IMG/VR virus record: IMGVR_UViG_3300032282_004636
Span: 1 to 21,161 of that record
Direction: 5' to 3' (one strand)
DNA from: a virus
DNA length: 21,161 nucleotides
Made by a program: the position numbers and the translations under genes. The first letter of the stretch is position 1; every line of letters starts with the position of its first letter. Shown here in pieces: positions 5,417 through 14,147 of the stretch. Below the pieces are notes generated by a model, which was not told the origin of the DNA, made no database searches, and worked only from the letters and a program-made list of their open reading frames with translations.

Positions 5417-5793
5417 GGCAGTTTATTGATGGCCTGCTGCGCCAACGGCCCCAGCACCGGAACGTCCTGAATGGCCGAGGTCACCGCATCTTTGACGCGG
5501 TCCACCTCGGACTGGGCGTGTTGGGCTTGGGCTATCACCGAGTCGATGCCGGTGATCACCTGATCGGCCGGCGACGACGGTGCGATGCTTCCGTTGTTGA
5601 TCTGCTTGGACACGTTGTATCCGGCCACACCCGAAATGGTCACCCCGAACACCCCGAGGATCGACGTCAACGCCGCCGATACCGAGCTGGCGGTGTTCGG
5701 GTCGATGATGCGGAACGTTGACAGCAAGGTCAGGAGGCTGAACGCCACCACACCCAGCACGTAGAGGACTTGCCGAACTTTCGGTGTCATCAT
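5413..5793 (-). CDS. Holin, two transmembrane segments
   Basis: 126 residues. Segment 1 covers about 9-27 (VLYVLGVVAFSLLTLLSTF) and segment 2 about 40-60 (ALTSILGVFGVTISGVAGYNV), with a short DPNTASS turn between. A polar amphipathic C-terminal region (about 63-126) follows. This architecture, with IDP-TAS between two helices, is typical of mycobacteriophage holins that permeabilise the inner membrane and time lysis. It follows the endolysin by 4 nt. Translation can begin at either of two adjacent ATGs (5793, 5790), a feature seen in holins with dual starts; whether both are used is unknown. GAAAGG lies about 8-10 nt upstream. Confidence 0.86.
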   Translation of the reverse strand: MMTPKVRQVLYVLGVVAFSLLTLLSTFRIIDPNTASSVSAALTSILGVFGVTISGVAGYNVSKQINNGSIAPSSPADQVITGIDSVIAQAQHAQSEVDRVKDAVTSAIQDVPVLGPLAQQAINKLP

Positions 5794-5797
5794 CTTT

Positions 5798-6619
5798 TCA
5801 GCCTTTCGTTGCTAGGAACTGTTGCAGGGCGGCCGGGTTCGTGTTTTCCAGGCGGGCCAAGGCCCGCTTGGCGCGGCTGTCTGTTTTCGCGGCCTTCACC
5901 AGCCATCCGACCGCGTCGACATCGCCGTAGGTGACCGCCAGATGGTCGATGTGGGTGAGCCACACAGCATCCCAATCCGGTTGTTTGATTGCGGCTGCCG
6001 CGGTGGCAGGTTCGGTTTTCGGTTTCGCGCTGACCACCACATCGGCGGCGTAGGCGTATGAATGCGGCACGATCAACTGGGCCACCTGTTCAACGCTGCA
6101 CCAAAACCCGTGCGGGGGCATTCCGGGGTCGGCGATCCAGAAATGCCGGCCGCCCGGACCGTCGTCGACGACCCCCATGCACGCCACATAGTGATAGATG
6201 GTGTTGTTGCCGCGGTAGTCGGGGCTTACCGACCCTCGGGTACCTTTGGGCCGATTCCACGGCGGGGAAACGAAATTGAGGATGCAGCCCCGCGGGGTGT
6301 CGGCGTTGATGGACCGCGACACGTTTTTCCACAACGCCTCCACCTGGGCGGCGGTAGCCGGGTCTTTGGTCAGCCACTCCACTTTGTAGCCCGACCCGGG
6401 CAGCAACGCATTCAGGACTGGGGTAATCAGCCCGCAGTGGTTTGTGCCTGCTGTGGAGGTGCCGATCTGCTGGATCAGCCAGTCTTCTGATCGTTCAATT
6501 CCGGCGGCCTGCAACACTATTTGCGCTGATGCTGGTCCGCAATCCCACGAATATTGCTGTGTGACACCGTCGTATGATCCGACAGCCGACCGTGAATAGG
6601 TCAGTATTTTCTCGGCCAA
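5798..6619 (-). CDS. Endolysin component with C39-like peptidase domain
   Basis: 273 residues starting at TTG 6619 with GGAGG 5 nt upstream. The N-terminal domain (about 1-195) is a papain-like C39-type peptidase. It has an oxyanion Gln in QQYSW, Cys27 (WDCGPAS), His143 (YHYVA) and Asp164 (ADPG). In mycobacteriophages such domains usually form the N-terminal part of lysin A and cut peptidoglycan peptides. Here the protein stops after a short helical C-terminal domain (about 213-273), with no amidase, muramidase or obvious cell-wall-binding module. It is therefore either a stand-alone peptidase or one half of a split lysin. No lysin B or glycosidase gene is present in the window. The holin follows at once. 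Confidence 0.88.
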   Translation of the reverse strand: MAEKILTYSRSAVGSYDGVTQQYSWDCGPASAQIVLQAAGIERSEDWLIQQIGTSTAGTNHCGLITPVLNALLPGSGYKVEWLTKDPATAAQVEALWKNVSRSINADTPRGCILNFVSPPWNRPKGTRGSVSPDYRGNNTIYHYVACMGVVDDGPGGRHFWIADPGMPPHGFWCSVEQVAQLIVPHSYAYAADVVVSAKPKTEPATAAAAIKQPDWDAVWLTHIDHLAVTYGDVDAVGWLVKAAKTDSRAKRALARLENTNPAALQQFLATKG

Positions 6620-6620
6620 C

Positions 6621-6710
6621 CTAGCCTCCCCAGATCGCGGCGAACAACATGCCGATTCCGGCGCAGAAAAGTGTGAACAATGCGAGCGCGGTGATGGTGT
6701 CGTTAGTCAT
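6621..6710 (-). CDS. 29-residue single-pass membrane peptide
   Basis: The frame runs from ATG 6710 to TAG at 6623-6621 and reads [20 protein letters not shown] then MLFAAIWGG. Nearly all of it is one transmembrane helix. Its end, coding for IWGG, supplies the GGAGG ribosome binding site of the endolysin, so the two are tightly linked. It overlaps the preceding small ORF by 8 nt. Position just before the endolysin suggests a lysis-related role such as an antiholin- or pinholin-like peptide, but this is inference. It is very short, so it could be missed by gene callers. Confidence 0.55.
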   Translation of the reverse strand: MTNDTITALALFTLFCAGIGMLFAAIWGG

Positions 6711-6822
6711 CGTCATCGCCGAAGTTGATGTCGTCGTTGAAAACGCCGCCGGCGGCGCCGAGCCAGAAGCTGCCCCCGAGGACGATCACGATGAGGACGC
6801 ACCCCAGGATTGCGCGTCTCAT
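6703..6822 (-). CDS. 39-residue membrane peptide with acidic tail
   Basis: ATG 6822 overlaps the stop of the collagen-like gene as ATGA. The product starts [20 protein letters not shown] and ends NFGDDDD. A basic N-terminus, one hydrophobic helix (about 4-22) and a strongly acidic end give a single-pass or signal-anchor layout. A Cys at position 8 is present, but no clear lipobox context. Coupled overlaps on both sides support real translation. Function unknown; the neighbourhood points to lysis or envelope interaction. Confidence 0.55.
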   Translation of the reverse strand: MRRAILGCVLIVIVLGGSFWLGAAGGVFNDDINFGDDDD

Positions 6823-7298
6823 ATTGTTGCCGTGCCGTCGGAGTTGTCAGTGATGGTGGGAGTTGCGCCGGTCGGGCCGGTTGCACCGGTCGGGCCGGTC
6901 GCACCGGTCGCGCCTTGCGGGCCGGTCGGGCCGGTCGGGCCAGTCGCCCCTTGCGGCCCGGTGTCGCCCTTCTGGCCTTGAATCCCTTGGGCTCCAGTGG
7001 CACCCGTGTCACCTTTAGATCCCTGCGGGCCGGTCGGGCCCGTAGGCCCCATGGACCCGGTAGCGCCAGGGTCACCGTTGAGGCCCTGCGGCCCAGTGGC
7101 TCCAGTGTCACCTTTCGGGCCTTGAATACCCTGCGGGCCGGTCGGGCCAGTCGCCCCTTGCGGCCCGGTAGCGCCCTGCGGGCCGGTAGCCCCGGGCAAT
7201 CCAGTGGGGCCAAGCACCAGAATCCGCTCAACGGTGGGAGGTTCGGCGATGGCGACGTCAACAACGTCGTCCTGGTGGATTACGACGCTATCCGTCAT
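6819..7298 (-). CDS. Collagen-like minor tail protein
   Basis: 159 residues. A short N-terminal head (1-29) is followed by 39 uninterrupted Gly-X-Y triplets (30-146) and a 13-residue end. Triplets such as GPT, GPQ, GAT and GDT recur. Phage collagen-like stretches form triple-helical rods in tail fibres and often show length variation. The head would trimerise or attach the rod; the tail ([13 protein letters not shown]) is short, so no large receptor domain is attached. The ATG at 7298 overlaps the upstream gene by 11 nt. It follows the fibre-like and LtfC-like genes and precedes the lysis block. Confidence 0.9.
   Translation of the reverse strand: MTDSVVIHQDDVVDVAIAEPPTVERILVLGPTGLPGATGPQGATGPQGATGPTGPQGIQGPKGDTGATGPQGLNGDPGATGSMGPTGPTGPQGSKGDTGATGAQGIQGQKGDTGPQGATGPTGPTGPQGATGATGPTGATGPTGATPTITDNSDGTATI
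6861..7211 (-). repeat. Low-complexity Gly-X-Y coding repeat
   Basis: 39 in-frame GXY codon triplets produce imperfect 9-nt-based DNA repeats, for example recurring gggccggtcgggcc on the plus strand. It is a likely spot for slippage or recombination that changes rod length. Confidence 0.85.
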
Positions 7299-7614
7299 TG
7301 CGCTCGAACCTGCCGACCAACACCGGAATTTCGACGTCGCCCTGGTCCCAGACGATTTGCCACCGGGTTCGGTTGCGGACTTGATCTAGCACGGTAGACG
7401 GCAGTAGGAACGCCGCCTCGGACCCCGAAACGGCCGCCTCGACCTTCGTCGGGTCCGACACGTCAATGTCGACCCACATGTAAACCGTGGTTCCCATTCC
7501 GAAATTCACCGGGTCGCCCTGGTCGTCGACACGGCGGATAGTGAACGCGCGATCCGCGCCCCGTGTGACGGGAATGGTCCGCTCGGCGACCGGTGAAATC
7601 AAGTAGTCGGTCAT
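7288..7614 (-). CDS. LtfC-like beta-sandwich tail protein
   Basis: 108 residues from ATG 7614 (ATGA overlap with the fibre-like gene). The in-frame start at 7734 lies far inside that gene and is rejected. The order is [14 protein letters not shown], a G-T-T-V-Y-M-W-V strand, [13 protein letters not shown], then [10 protein letters not shown] and GRFERNDG. This beta-sandwich pattern matches the small LtfC/p132/Gp6-like family and resembles the protein at 3737-4048. It probably forms part of the fibre or tail tip, perhaps as an adaptor between the neighbouring fibre and collagen-like proteins. Confidence 0.7.
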   Translation of the reverse strand: MTDYLISPVAERTIPVTRGADRAFTIRRVDDQGDPVNFGMGTTVYMWVDIDVSDPTKVEAAVSGSEAAFLLPSTVLDQVRNRTRWQIVWDQGDVEIPVLVGRFERNDG

Positions 7615-8780
7615 GAGGTTGCCAGTCCGAAGTACACGGTGTTGGGGGTGTCCACCACGCTGGCCGCGCTCACCGTTGACGGCAGGTCGGTCTGCGAGAG
7701 GACAGTGCCGACGATCCTCGGGTCCAAGCCCCACTCGGTGTTATCGGGGCACACAATTCCGACCATCGTCGGTGACGTTGTCGCGCCGACCACCAGCGCC
7801 CCGACCGCGTACCTAGTGCCCCGCACTTTGGAAAAGTTGCTCGTCAGCGCCGTCGAGTAGCTTGTCAGGGAGCCGGTCCACAGGTTGGTGGTGGCCGCGC
7901 TGCTGGACGCAAGCAAGGTCAAGTCGCCATTACCGGCGACCGAGTAAACCCCGACCCTCGTCAACGTCGCCCCGGCCCCTGCGGTTGTGCCGCTCCGGGT
8001 TCGGATTTTGGTGATCGTCTCCGTCTTTTTCGCCGTGAAATACGTGAGGCGCAGCGATCCGTTGGGCATGGATGCCGTGTTGCTCACCATGTAGAAACGG
8101 GAAAAGACTCCTTCGCCGCTGGTCAATTCGGCGGTCTGGGTGTCGGTAGCGGTCGGGACGACCACACCCTCCACCGCTATCACCCCGGCTGCGGAGCGCG
8201 ACAACGTGGTGTCGCTGGCATGACCCAATTCCAGCGACCCCACACCCAACGCTGTGGACGTTGAGGCCGTGATGCCAGCAACCGGCAGTCCGGTGCAGTT
8301 CGTCAGGGTGCCACTTGCAGGTGTCCCCAGTTGGGGCGTGGTCAACGTCGGAGACGTGAGCGTCTTGTTGGTCAGAGTTTGAGTGGCATCCACATTCACC
8401 ACCGCCGAGTTCACCGAATGCACTGTCCCGGTGTACGCCCAGTATTTGGTGCCGCCGATGGAAACGACCTGAAGTTCCCGCTGCCCACCCGCCATGAACA
8501 ACGTCAACGACGTGGTAAGGCCGTCGTAAAACTTGTCGCTCCCGGCGCAACTCACGGTGACCGTCCGCGACGAGACGTCACCGAGATGCTTGGCGACGAT
8601 CAAACGCGACCCGACGTTCAGTCCTGACAAGGCAGGCAAAGTGGTGGTGGCGTTCACCCCTGAGGTGGTGGTGTCGTAGACGTTGATCTTGCCGACGGAC
8701 GGCGAGGTAGCGGCCGCGACACCCGACGCCGGGACGATCAGAGACGACCCCGTCAGCGGGGTCTGCACAGTAGTGGGCAT
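7611..8780 (-). CDS. Tail fibre-like minor tail protein
   Basis: 389 residues starting at ATG 8780 with CGGAGA 6-7 nt upstream. An N-terminal beta domain (about 1-125) is followed by the repetitive fibre segment [20 protein letters not shown] (134-153). Then comes a [20 protein letters not shown] motif (183-202), typical of phage fibre or baseplate trimer shafts. The C-terminal half (about 215-389) is a beta-rich Ser/Thr-rich domain, plausibly the receptor-binding head. Composition is low in charge and cysteine-poor, as expected for a trimeric fibre. It lies between the beta-helix protein and an LtfC-like protein. Confidence 0.84.
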   Translation of the reverse strand: MPTTVQTPLTGSSLIVPASGVAAATSPSVGKINVYDTTTSGVNATTTLPALSGLNVGSRLIVAKHLGDVSSRTVTVSCAGSDKFYDGLTTSLTLFMAGGQRELQVVSIGGTKYWAYTGTVHSVNSAVVNVDATQTLTNKTLTSPTLTTPQLGTPASGTLTNCTGLPVAGITASTSTALGVGSLELGHASDTTLSRSAAGVIAVEGVVVPTATDTQTAELTSGEGVFSRFYMVSNTASMPNGSLRLTYFTAKKTETITKIRTRSGTTAGAGATLTRVGVYSVAGNGDLTLLASSSAATTNLWTGSLTSYSTALTSNFSKVRGTRYAVGALVVGATTSPTMVGIVCPDNTEWGLDPRIVGTVLSQTDLPSTVSAASVVDTPNTVYFGLATS

Positions 8781-8792
8781 ACAAAATCTCCG

Positions 8793-11700
8793 TTACAGGT
8801 AGGCGGTTCCGTCGTTGATGGTTTGCGTGCTGTCGACTTGATCAGACAACGTTCCGGCCAGATCGAAAACGCCCAGAACTGACTGTGTGACAGTGACATC
8901 GGTGGCCGAGCCCAACCGGTAGCCGACCGGGTCGGCGTTGTCGACGATGCGGGCCACTGTGCGGATTCGCGAACCCGCGTCCAGGATCAGCTTGTTGGTG
9001 ATCGGTGCCCAATGATTTCCGCTGGTAAACAGCCAATCGTTGCTGGTGTTGCTGAAACCCACCAGATGGTAAGTGGCGTTGTTGTTCTGGTAGACCAGCG
9101 TCTGATAGCCGGTGCTGGGCAGCGTCGAGCTGTTGTAGCCGCTTTCCAGGTTCTTGGTGGGGTCGAGCATCACCGACGCTGTCCTGGCCGTTTGGGTGGC
9201 CGACTGGCGCGACAACACCACCGTGTCGTGAGATTCCCAATCGACCAGATACCAGCCGGCGTTCGGGGCGAACACCGAGTAATAGTTGTTCTTCCCCGAG
9301 GACGTCAGCACACCGTTCACCGAGAAGCTGTTCCCGCGGCCGGTGATCCGGGATGGTGTGATCGGCACACCGTCGTCGTACATGGCGGCGGTGGCGTCGG
9401 TGACCGAAATCGCCGCCCGAGTCGGCAACACTTGGTTGTGGTACATCTGGTTCTGCACGAAAGTGCAGCCCTGAATGGTCAACTCTGACCGCCAGCCACT
9501 GGAAAGCAAGAAATTCCCCCACCCGCCATGCAGAATGACTGTGGCGTCGGTGATCGTCAACGGCGACAACGGGAAACCGAAATTTACGGTGCTGATCGCC
9601 CTAGTACTCACTCCGTTTGAGTTCTCGATCCGCGACCGCACTGAATGAATGGCGGTTTTGTGGGTTTCGACGAACGTCACTGTGGCGCCGGCGGAATGCG
9701 ATGCGGCGCTGGTGCCGTTGAGGCCGCGCCATAGCGTCACCGTCGCTTCGGGGCTGCTGCCGCCGGTCGCCGCGGTCACCTCATACCAACACAATTCGGT
9801 GTCGATCAGGGCCACCCCGGCGCGGTCAACGAAATTCGCGGCACTCAGTGCGATGGCGGTCATGTCGATCTGGAAAACCGCCGTCGTCACGCTGGAATTG
9901 GTGGCGCTTTTCAGGGTGGTGGTGACCGGTCCGGCGCTTGTTCTGGCGGGGACGGAAAAGTTCTGGAAGAACAACGGGACGGCGGTGTCGCGCCACACGC
10001 AGTCCACCTCGATGGCGTGCCACGGATTGTCTACCTCCAAGCCGACGTCGTGCGAACGTCGGCCTTCGCAGCGCACCACCGCCACCCGCCCCAGCCACCC
10101 GTAAGTGCTGCCGATCATGAAATTCAGACCGGCCCCGCCGCTGGTGTTGGTAAGCCACCAGTCGTTGAGGGTGTCGTGATAGCAGTCGATGAACGCGATG
10201 TCGTTCAGCCACGCTTGGGTGCCTGAATTTCTGCCGCCGGGGCCGATGCAGAATCCCACCTCGCCGCCGAAACCCCGCACCCGCTCAAACCGCACATTCT
10301 GAACGTCGGAGTACTTCGTCAAGTTAGTGGCAGGATCGGTGTTTCCGCGCTGCGGGGAAATCTGGGCCACAGCGTTGTAGTTCGCCGGGTAGGTTGCCAC
10401 CGCACCCGTTCGGGTGTACACGTTGATGGCGTCAATGTCGTGGACGTACAGATTTTGCAGGCTGTACCCGAGATTGCCGGCTGCATACCCGGCCCCTTGA
10501 AAGTCGGCGATGTACGTATCACCGACGATGGTGTGTCCCTGAACCGTGCCTTGCACCGTGTTGCCGTTGTTGAGGGTCAACGTCGCATACCAGGCCATCA
10601 CCTGATATTGGGAAGTGTTGGCCGGATTGACCCTGCCGCGCAACACATATCCCGACGCGGTGCCCGACTGTCCCGACGGAACATACACCGCCTCACAGTG
10701 TTTGAACGTGACACCGGAAATCCCCGGCAACGTGACCCACACACACTGCACCCGGCTGTAGGCCGACCCCGACCAGGTGTACGAGTGGTTGTTCGCGGCG
10801 TCGATGTACACATTTCCGACTGTTCCGGTGCCGGGAAACGCCGCCACGTTGGCGTAGCTGCCGACCTTGGTGTAATCCGACACCGACACCACCGACCCCG
10901 ACAGCGGCCCGTCGGTGCTGGGCGGTATCCGCACCGTCGTCGACGAGCCGGACGGCGTCACCACCGCAGTATTCGCGGCGACATCAGTGCCCTTCAAATT
11001 CTGCTTGTCGATAGTCATGTCGCACAGTTCAATGTCGCGGAAGTACCGGTAGCCGCCGGTGTAGGGAGCCGGAAGATACAAGTCGAATGCCCGCTGGAAT
11101 CCCGCTGACAGCTTCAACGTGGTGTTGTTGCGGCCCTGCCCCATGATTTTGATGGGGGTGTTGAACGGCAGCGGAATTCCGCCCTTGTTGGTGTAGGTGC
11201 GTCCCGAATCGGCGGTGACCGTGGCACCTTTGACTGACTCGGAGGTGACGATGACACCCGCCGGCAGTACCACCGTGCCGCCCCCGGCAGCAGCGCACTG
11301 GGCCACCACATCGAGCAGGTTGGCCACATTGTTATGGGTTTGCCCGTCGGCGACGACCCCGTAATCGCGGGCATCGAACACCGCCGGCCCCACCGCCAAC
11401 CTGGCCGCCGATTGCGACGCCGCGGTCACCAAAGAACGCCCCAACGCTGTCGAATCGGTGATGCCCGAGGCGGTGATCCTGTCTGAAATCCGCAGATACG
11501 CCGAACCTGTCCAACGGTAGGAATCTCCGGTCGACTTGTCGACGTAAATTTTTCCGGTTTCCCCCACCGCGGGGAACCCTGTGATTCCGCTGTTTGGGCC
11601 GTCAGCGAACTCCAACACATCGTCCATGTAGGACGGCAAATTTGCGGGCGGCACCGTGCCGAACAAATCCCAAAACGCTTCTTCGTCGGTCGATCGGACA

Positions 11701-12179
11701 ACGTCACGGCCGAACGCACCCGAGTCGGAAATGTTGTCAACCGCCGCTGGCACACCAGTGATCTGGTTGGTGGTCGTCCCGGTCGCGGTCGTGCCCGGAA
11801 CGTGCGCTAAAAACCGTAAATCGACGGTGTCGCCGTCGTCGGGTGCGGTGAACCACCACGACGTGATCTCACGGTCAAAACCCAGCGCGGTGGCGCGGCG
11901 GAAAACCACCCGCCACTGCAACGGAACGTCCAAGTTCAGCGCCGCATCATTCGCCAGCAACGTCACCCCAGGATCGCCGTCAAGGTTCTCCAGCTCCCCG
12001 TCGGTGTTGATGACGCCGCGCACCGGTTCCAGCCGGTACAGCGACGCATTCAACGGCAGCAGATCGCCGTCGGTGATGTTGGGGTAGAACCAAACTTCGG
12101 TGCCCTCAAAAGCGATTTCATCGACACCGATCAACGCCGATAGGTCGCCGATGGTGACCGTGCACTGCGGAATCGTCAC
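8793..12179 (-). CDS. Large minor tail protein with pectate-lyase-like beta-helix
   Basis: 1128 residues from GTG 12179, with AGGAGGG 8 nt upstream. Residues 1-130 are a beta-rich tail-attachment domain. Residues 238-264 (ASGITDSTALGRSLVTAA and on) are a connector motif seen in many actinophage fibres. From 266 the sequence FDARDYGVVADGQTHNN, then GGGTVVLPAG, is the classic start of a Pectate_lyase_3 right-handed beta-helix, which continues to about 1000. A short module occurs twice: GFPAVGETGKIYVDKSTGDS (201-220) and AFPGTGTVGNVYIDAANNHS (448-467). Each is followed by YxWxGSAYxR. The second copy sits inside the beta-helix region. Likely role: polysaccharide or glycolipid binding or cleavage at adsorption. 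No catalytic residues can be named with confidence. Confidence 0.88.
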   Translation of the reverse strand: MTIPQCTVTIGDLSALIGVDEIAFEGTEVWFYPNITDGDLLPLNASLYRLEPVRGVINTDGELENLDGDPGVTLLANDAALNLDVPLQWRVVFRRATALGFDREITSWWFTAPDDGDTVDLRFLAHVPGTTATGTTTNQITGVPAAVDNISDSGAFGRDVVRSTDEEAFWDLFGTVPPANLPSYMDDVLEFADGPNSGITGFPAVGETGKIYVDKSTGDSYRWTGSAYLRISDRITASGITDSTALGRSLVTAASQSAARLAVGPAVFDARDYGVVADGQTHNNVANLLDVVAQCAAAGGGTVVLPAGVIVTSESVKGATVTADSGRTYTNKGGIPLPFNTPIKIMGQGRNNTTLKLSAGFQRAFDLYLPAPYTGGYRYFRDIELCDMTIDKQNLKGTDVAANTAVVTPSGSSTTVRIPPSTDGPLSGSVVSVSDYTKVGSYANVAAFPGTGTVGNVYIDAANNHSYTWSGSAYSRVQCVWVTLPGISGVTFKHCEAVYVPSGQSGTASGYVLRGRVNPANTSQYQVMAWYATLTLNNGNTVQGTVQGHTIVGDTYIADFQGAGYAAGNLGYSLQNLYVHDIDAINVYTRTGAVATYPANYNAVAQISPQRGNTDPATNLTKYSDVQNVRFERVRGFGGEVGFCIGPGGRNSGTQAWLNDIAFIDCYHDTLNDWWLTNTSGGAGLNFMIGSTYGWLGRVAVVRCEGRRSHDVGLEVDNPWHAIEVDCVWRDTAVPLFFQNFSVPARTSAGPVTTTLKSATNSSVTTAVFQIDMTAIALSAANFVDRAGVALIDTELCWYEVTAATGGSSPEATVTLWRGLNGTSAASHSAGATVTFVETHKTAIHSVRSRIENSNGVSTRAISTVNFGFPLSPLTITDATVILHGGWGNFLLSSGWRSELTIQGCTFVQNQMYHNQVLPTRAAISVTDATAAMYDDGVPITPSRITGRGNSFSVNGVLTSSGKNNYYSVFAPNAGWYLVDWESHDTVVLSRQSATQTARTASVMLDPTKNLESGYNSSTLPSTGYQTLVYQNNNATYHLVGFSNTSNDWLFTSGNHWAPITNKLILDAGSRIRTVARIVDNADPVGYRLGSATDVTVTQSVLGVFDLAGTLSDQVDSTQTINDGTAYL

Positions 12180-12180
12180 C

Positions 12181-12471
12181 TCAGGAGCCCTCCTCGATCA
12201 ACTCGTCTGGATGGTCGGCGTTGAATGCGGCCACGGTCATCGTTTCCACCGTCACCCCGTCCGAGATGACCACATCGGTGCGGGACGCCGACACCATCCG
12301 CCGTTCCGCCGGCAACGACAGACCGACCACCCACTTCACGTCCGAACCGTCCAGGCCGCAGGCAATTTGGCAGGACCATCCCTTCAACGCCAATGACGTG
12401 AATAGGTCGGTCAGATCGGTGTCGACCCACAGCCGATACACCTCCGCTGTTCTGGTGATCACAGGGCGCAC
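12181..12471 (-). CDS. Small tail-region protein, unknown function
   Basis: 96 residues from GTG 12471, with AGGAG 6 nt upstream overlapping the previous stop. The sequence is beta-rich (ITRTAEVYRLWVDTDLTDLF, CQIACGLDG, WVVGLSLPAE, VVISDGVTVETMTV) and ends in an acidic tail (ADHPDELIEEGS). There are no membrane segments. It is co-transcribed between a minor tail protein and the beta-helix protein and may be a small baseplate or assembly component. I do not recognise the family. Confidence 0.75.
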   Translation of the reverse strand: MRPVITRTAEVYRLWVDTDLTDLFTSLALKGWSCQIACGLDGSDVKWVVGLSLPAERRMVSASRTDVVISDGVTVETMTVAAFNADHPDELIEEGS

Positions 12472-12480
12472 ACTGAACTC

Positions 12481-13710
12481 CTAGTTGTCGGATGCCGAAA
12501 ACACGGCGATCGTTCCCGGTGATGTTTGAGTCAAAAAAATTCCGCGGTGCGCGGCATACATGAAGAACCCCACCGACCGGTAATCCTCACCCTTGACTGA
12601 GACATGAGATCCGTCGGTATTGTTCTCGGGGCTTGAATCGTCAACATAGGTGAGAACGTCGACCCCGTTGCGCCGCAACCGCAACGAGTAGTCATTTACC
12701 TCGGACCCGATGTAGAAATCCCACACATCGCCGTCCTGGGTGGCGCATCCCGTTGAGGAAAAAACCGTTTCAGTGTTGTTGGTTACACACCCCAACGCCA
12801 CCGAGTTATGGCCAATCTGCGCCCACATATACGACGTTTGGGCGGTGTTCATGCGGCCTAAGATTCGCAGCCACGACTCCGGGGTGGTGTACTGGTTGAT
12901 CAGCGGTGCCCATACCGGGGACTGCACCCGGTTGGGCATGACGATCGTGATGACCTGGTTATCGGTGTCGGTGGTCTGGTCGATGTAGCGGGCCAACGCG
13001 GCGCGCGTGACCGCACCGACACCGTCCCACCAGCAGTTGCCCCGACCGTCCTGCGCGGGAGTTCCGCCGGCAAAACCCTGATCAAAATATTGGATCACCC
13101 ACAGGGCGGCGTTCAATCCGCCGGCCGCGCCGTCGAACAAGTCTTTAATCAGCCGCGTCGATACCGCCAGTTGCGCGTTGGCGTAGTCGGCGGCGTCCTT
13201 GGCGTTGATGATGTCACGCCACTTGCCGGAAAAGTTAGAGGCCAACGCCCCGAAGGCGTCATCGACATCGGAAAAGAAATCGGTGATGTCATCGAACACC
13301 TCATGCACCACCGCCTCGATGAGGGCGGCGATGAACGGCTTACCCTGCGACAGGCCCGCGAACAACCCACCGAGCACACCCGCATCGCCCCACCGGTTCT
13401 CCTCGGCGGTGTAAATCTCGTCAGTCCAGTCGGTTTCGGTTTTCGCCGCGAAATCCGACAGCGATGTGTAGTTCACGGACTGGTCGGTGGTGATCTGCCC
13501 CGACACCCGCTCCCACACCGCCCCGGTGTACACCACCGAATCGCCCACCACGAACGTGATCGCACCCGACCCTAGATCGCGGGTTCCGGCGACGGTGACG
13601 TGATAGAACACCCCCGCCGTGCCGGTGCCGTCCACCAAACCGGGACTGTTCGTGGCGGCGTTCCAGTTGCCGCCGTCGGTGATCAGTTGCGGCACGTCAA
13701 CACCCGCCAC
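12481..13710 (-). CDS. Minor tail protein with C-terminal lectin-like domain
   Basis: 409 residues. The N-terminal module (about 14-72) runs NAATNSPGLVDGTGTAGVFY to VGDSVVYTGAVWERVSG. This beta unit recurs in actinophage tail proteins and parallels the GSAY module in the next large gene. The middle (about 88-225) is helical and amphipathic. The C-terminal part (about 235-405) is a beta domain with MPNRVQSPVWAP, YSLRLRRNGVDVLTYVDD and RSVGFFMYAAH, resembling concanavalin-like folds. The GTG at 13710 overlaps the upstream gene by 28 nt and has no clear ribosome binding site; GTG 13695 is an alternative start. Role: receptor binding or tail tip structure. Confidence 0.8.
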   Translation of the reverse strand: MAGVDVPQLITDGGNWNAATNSPGLVDGTGTAGVFYHVTVAGTRDLGSGAITFVVGDSVVYTGAVWERVSGQITTDQSVNYTSLSDFAAKTETDWTDEIYTAEENRWGDAGVLGGLFAGLSQGKPFIAALIEAVVHEVFDDITDFFSDVDDAFGALASNFSGKWRDIINAKDAADYANAQLAVSTRLIKDLFDGAAGGLNAALWVIQYFDQGFAGGTPAQDGRGNCWWDGVGAVTRAALARYIDQTTDTDNQVITIVMPNRVQSPVWAPLINQYTTPESWLRILGRMNTAQTSYMWAQIGHNSVALGCVTNNTETVFSSTGCATQDGDVWDFYIGSEVNDYSLRLRRNGVDVLTYVDDSSPENNTDGSHVSVKGEDYRSVGFFMYAAHRGIFLTQTSPGTIAVFSASDN

Positions 13711-14147
13711 ACCACGTCACGCTGATGGTCGGTCAACCCGTTGGCGGCGTTCCCGGCCGGGGTGTCCGGCAGCGGGTCACCGTCCCGCCAACACTGCAAC
13801 GCCTGCTTCAACTCGGCCCGCTGCTGCATCGACATCCGATCCACGATGTGGCGGGCCTGCTCATCCTCGGTGATGGTCGCCGCCGTCCCCGCCGGCACCC
13901 ACCGACCCGGGGAAGTCATCCAGTGCGCTTCAGTCGCCGACGGCGCCACCCACTCCAACGTCGGCGGCTCCACCTGACGGAACCCCAAATCCCACAACCT
14001 TTTACTGACCATCCGGTAGTAGTCCGGTGGCATCAGCAGCGGTGCGCCGCGAACCCCGGGCAGCGCCGCGAACGCCCACAACGCGAACTCTTCCGGGTCG
14101 TTGGGGTCGCAGTTGTCCCGGGTGGGGAACTGTCCTCTACCGGGCAT
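13683..14147 (-). CDS. Minor tail-associated protein, DUF2744-like
   Basis: 154 residues from ATG 14147, which overlaps the upstream stop as TGATG and has GGGGG 7 nt upstream. The GTG codons at 14153 and 14150 are less likely starts. Near the N-terminus it reads CDPNDPEEFALWAFAALPGV, then APLLMPPDYYRMVSKRLWDL. It ends with a helical segment and Cys-Arg-Asn. This fits the small protein found after the second minor tail gene in L5-type mycobacteriophages (DUF2744, from memory). No function is established for the family as far as I know; the place in the tail operon implies a tail tip role. Confidence 0.78.
   Translation of the reverse strand: MPGRGQFPTRDNCDPNDPEEFALWAFAALPGVRGAPLLMPPDYYRMVSKRLWDLGFRQVEPPTLEWVAPSATEAHWMTSPGRWVPAGTAATITEDEQARHIVDRMSMQQRAELKQALQCWRDGDPLPDTPAGNAANGLTDHQRDVVWRVLTCRN

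Noticed and set aside
6819-7397. Long open frames on either strand across the Gly-X-Y region and a possible CRISPR-like array
   Set aside because: The regular spacing comes from collagen triplet codons; there are no constant repeats with unique spacers, and the other frames are composition shadows.
7615-7734. Extended start of the LtfC-like protein at 7734
   Set aside because: It lies inside the fibre-like gene, and ATG 7614 overlaps its stop as ATGA.
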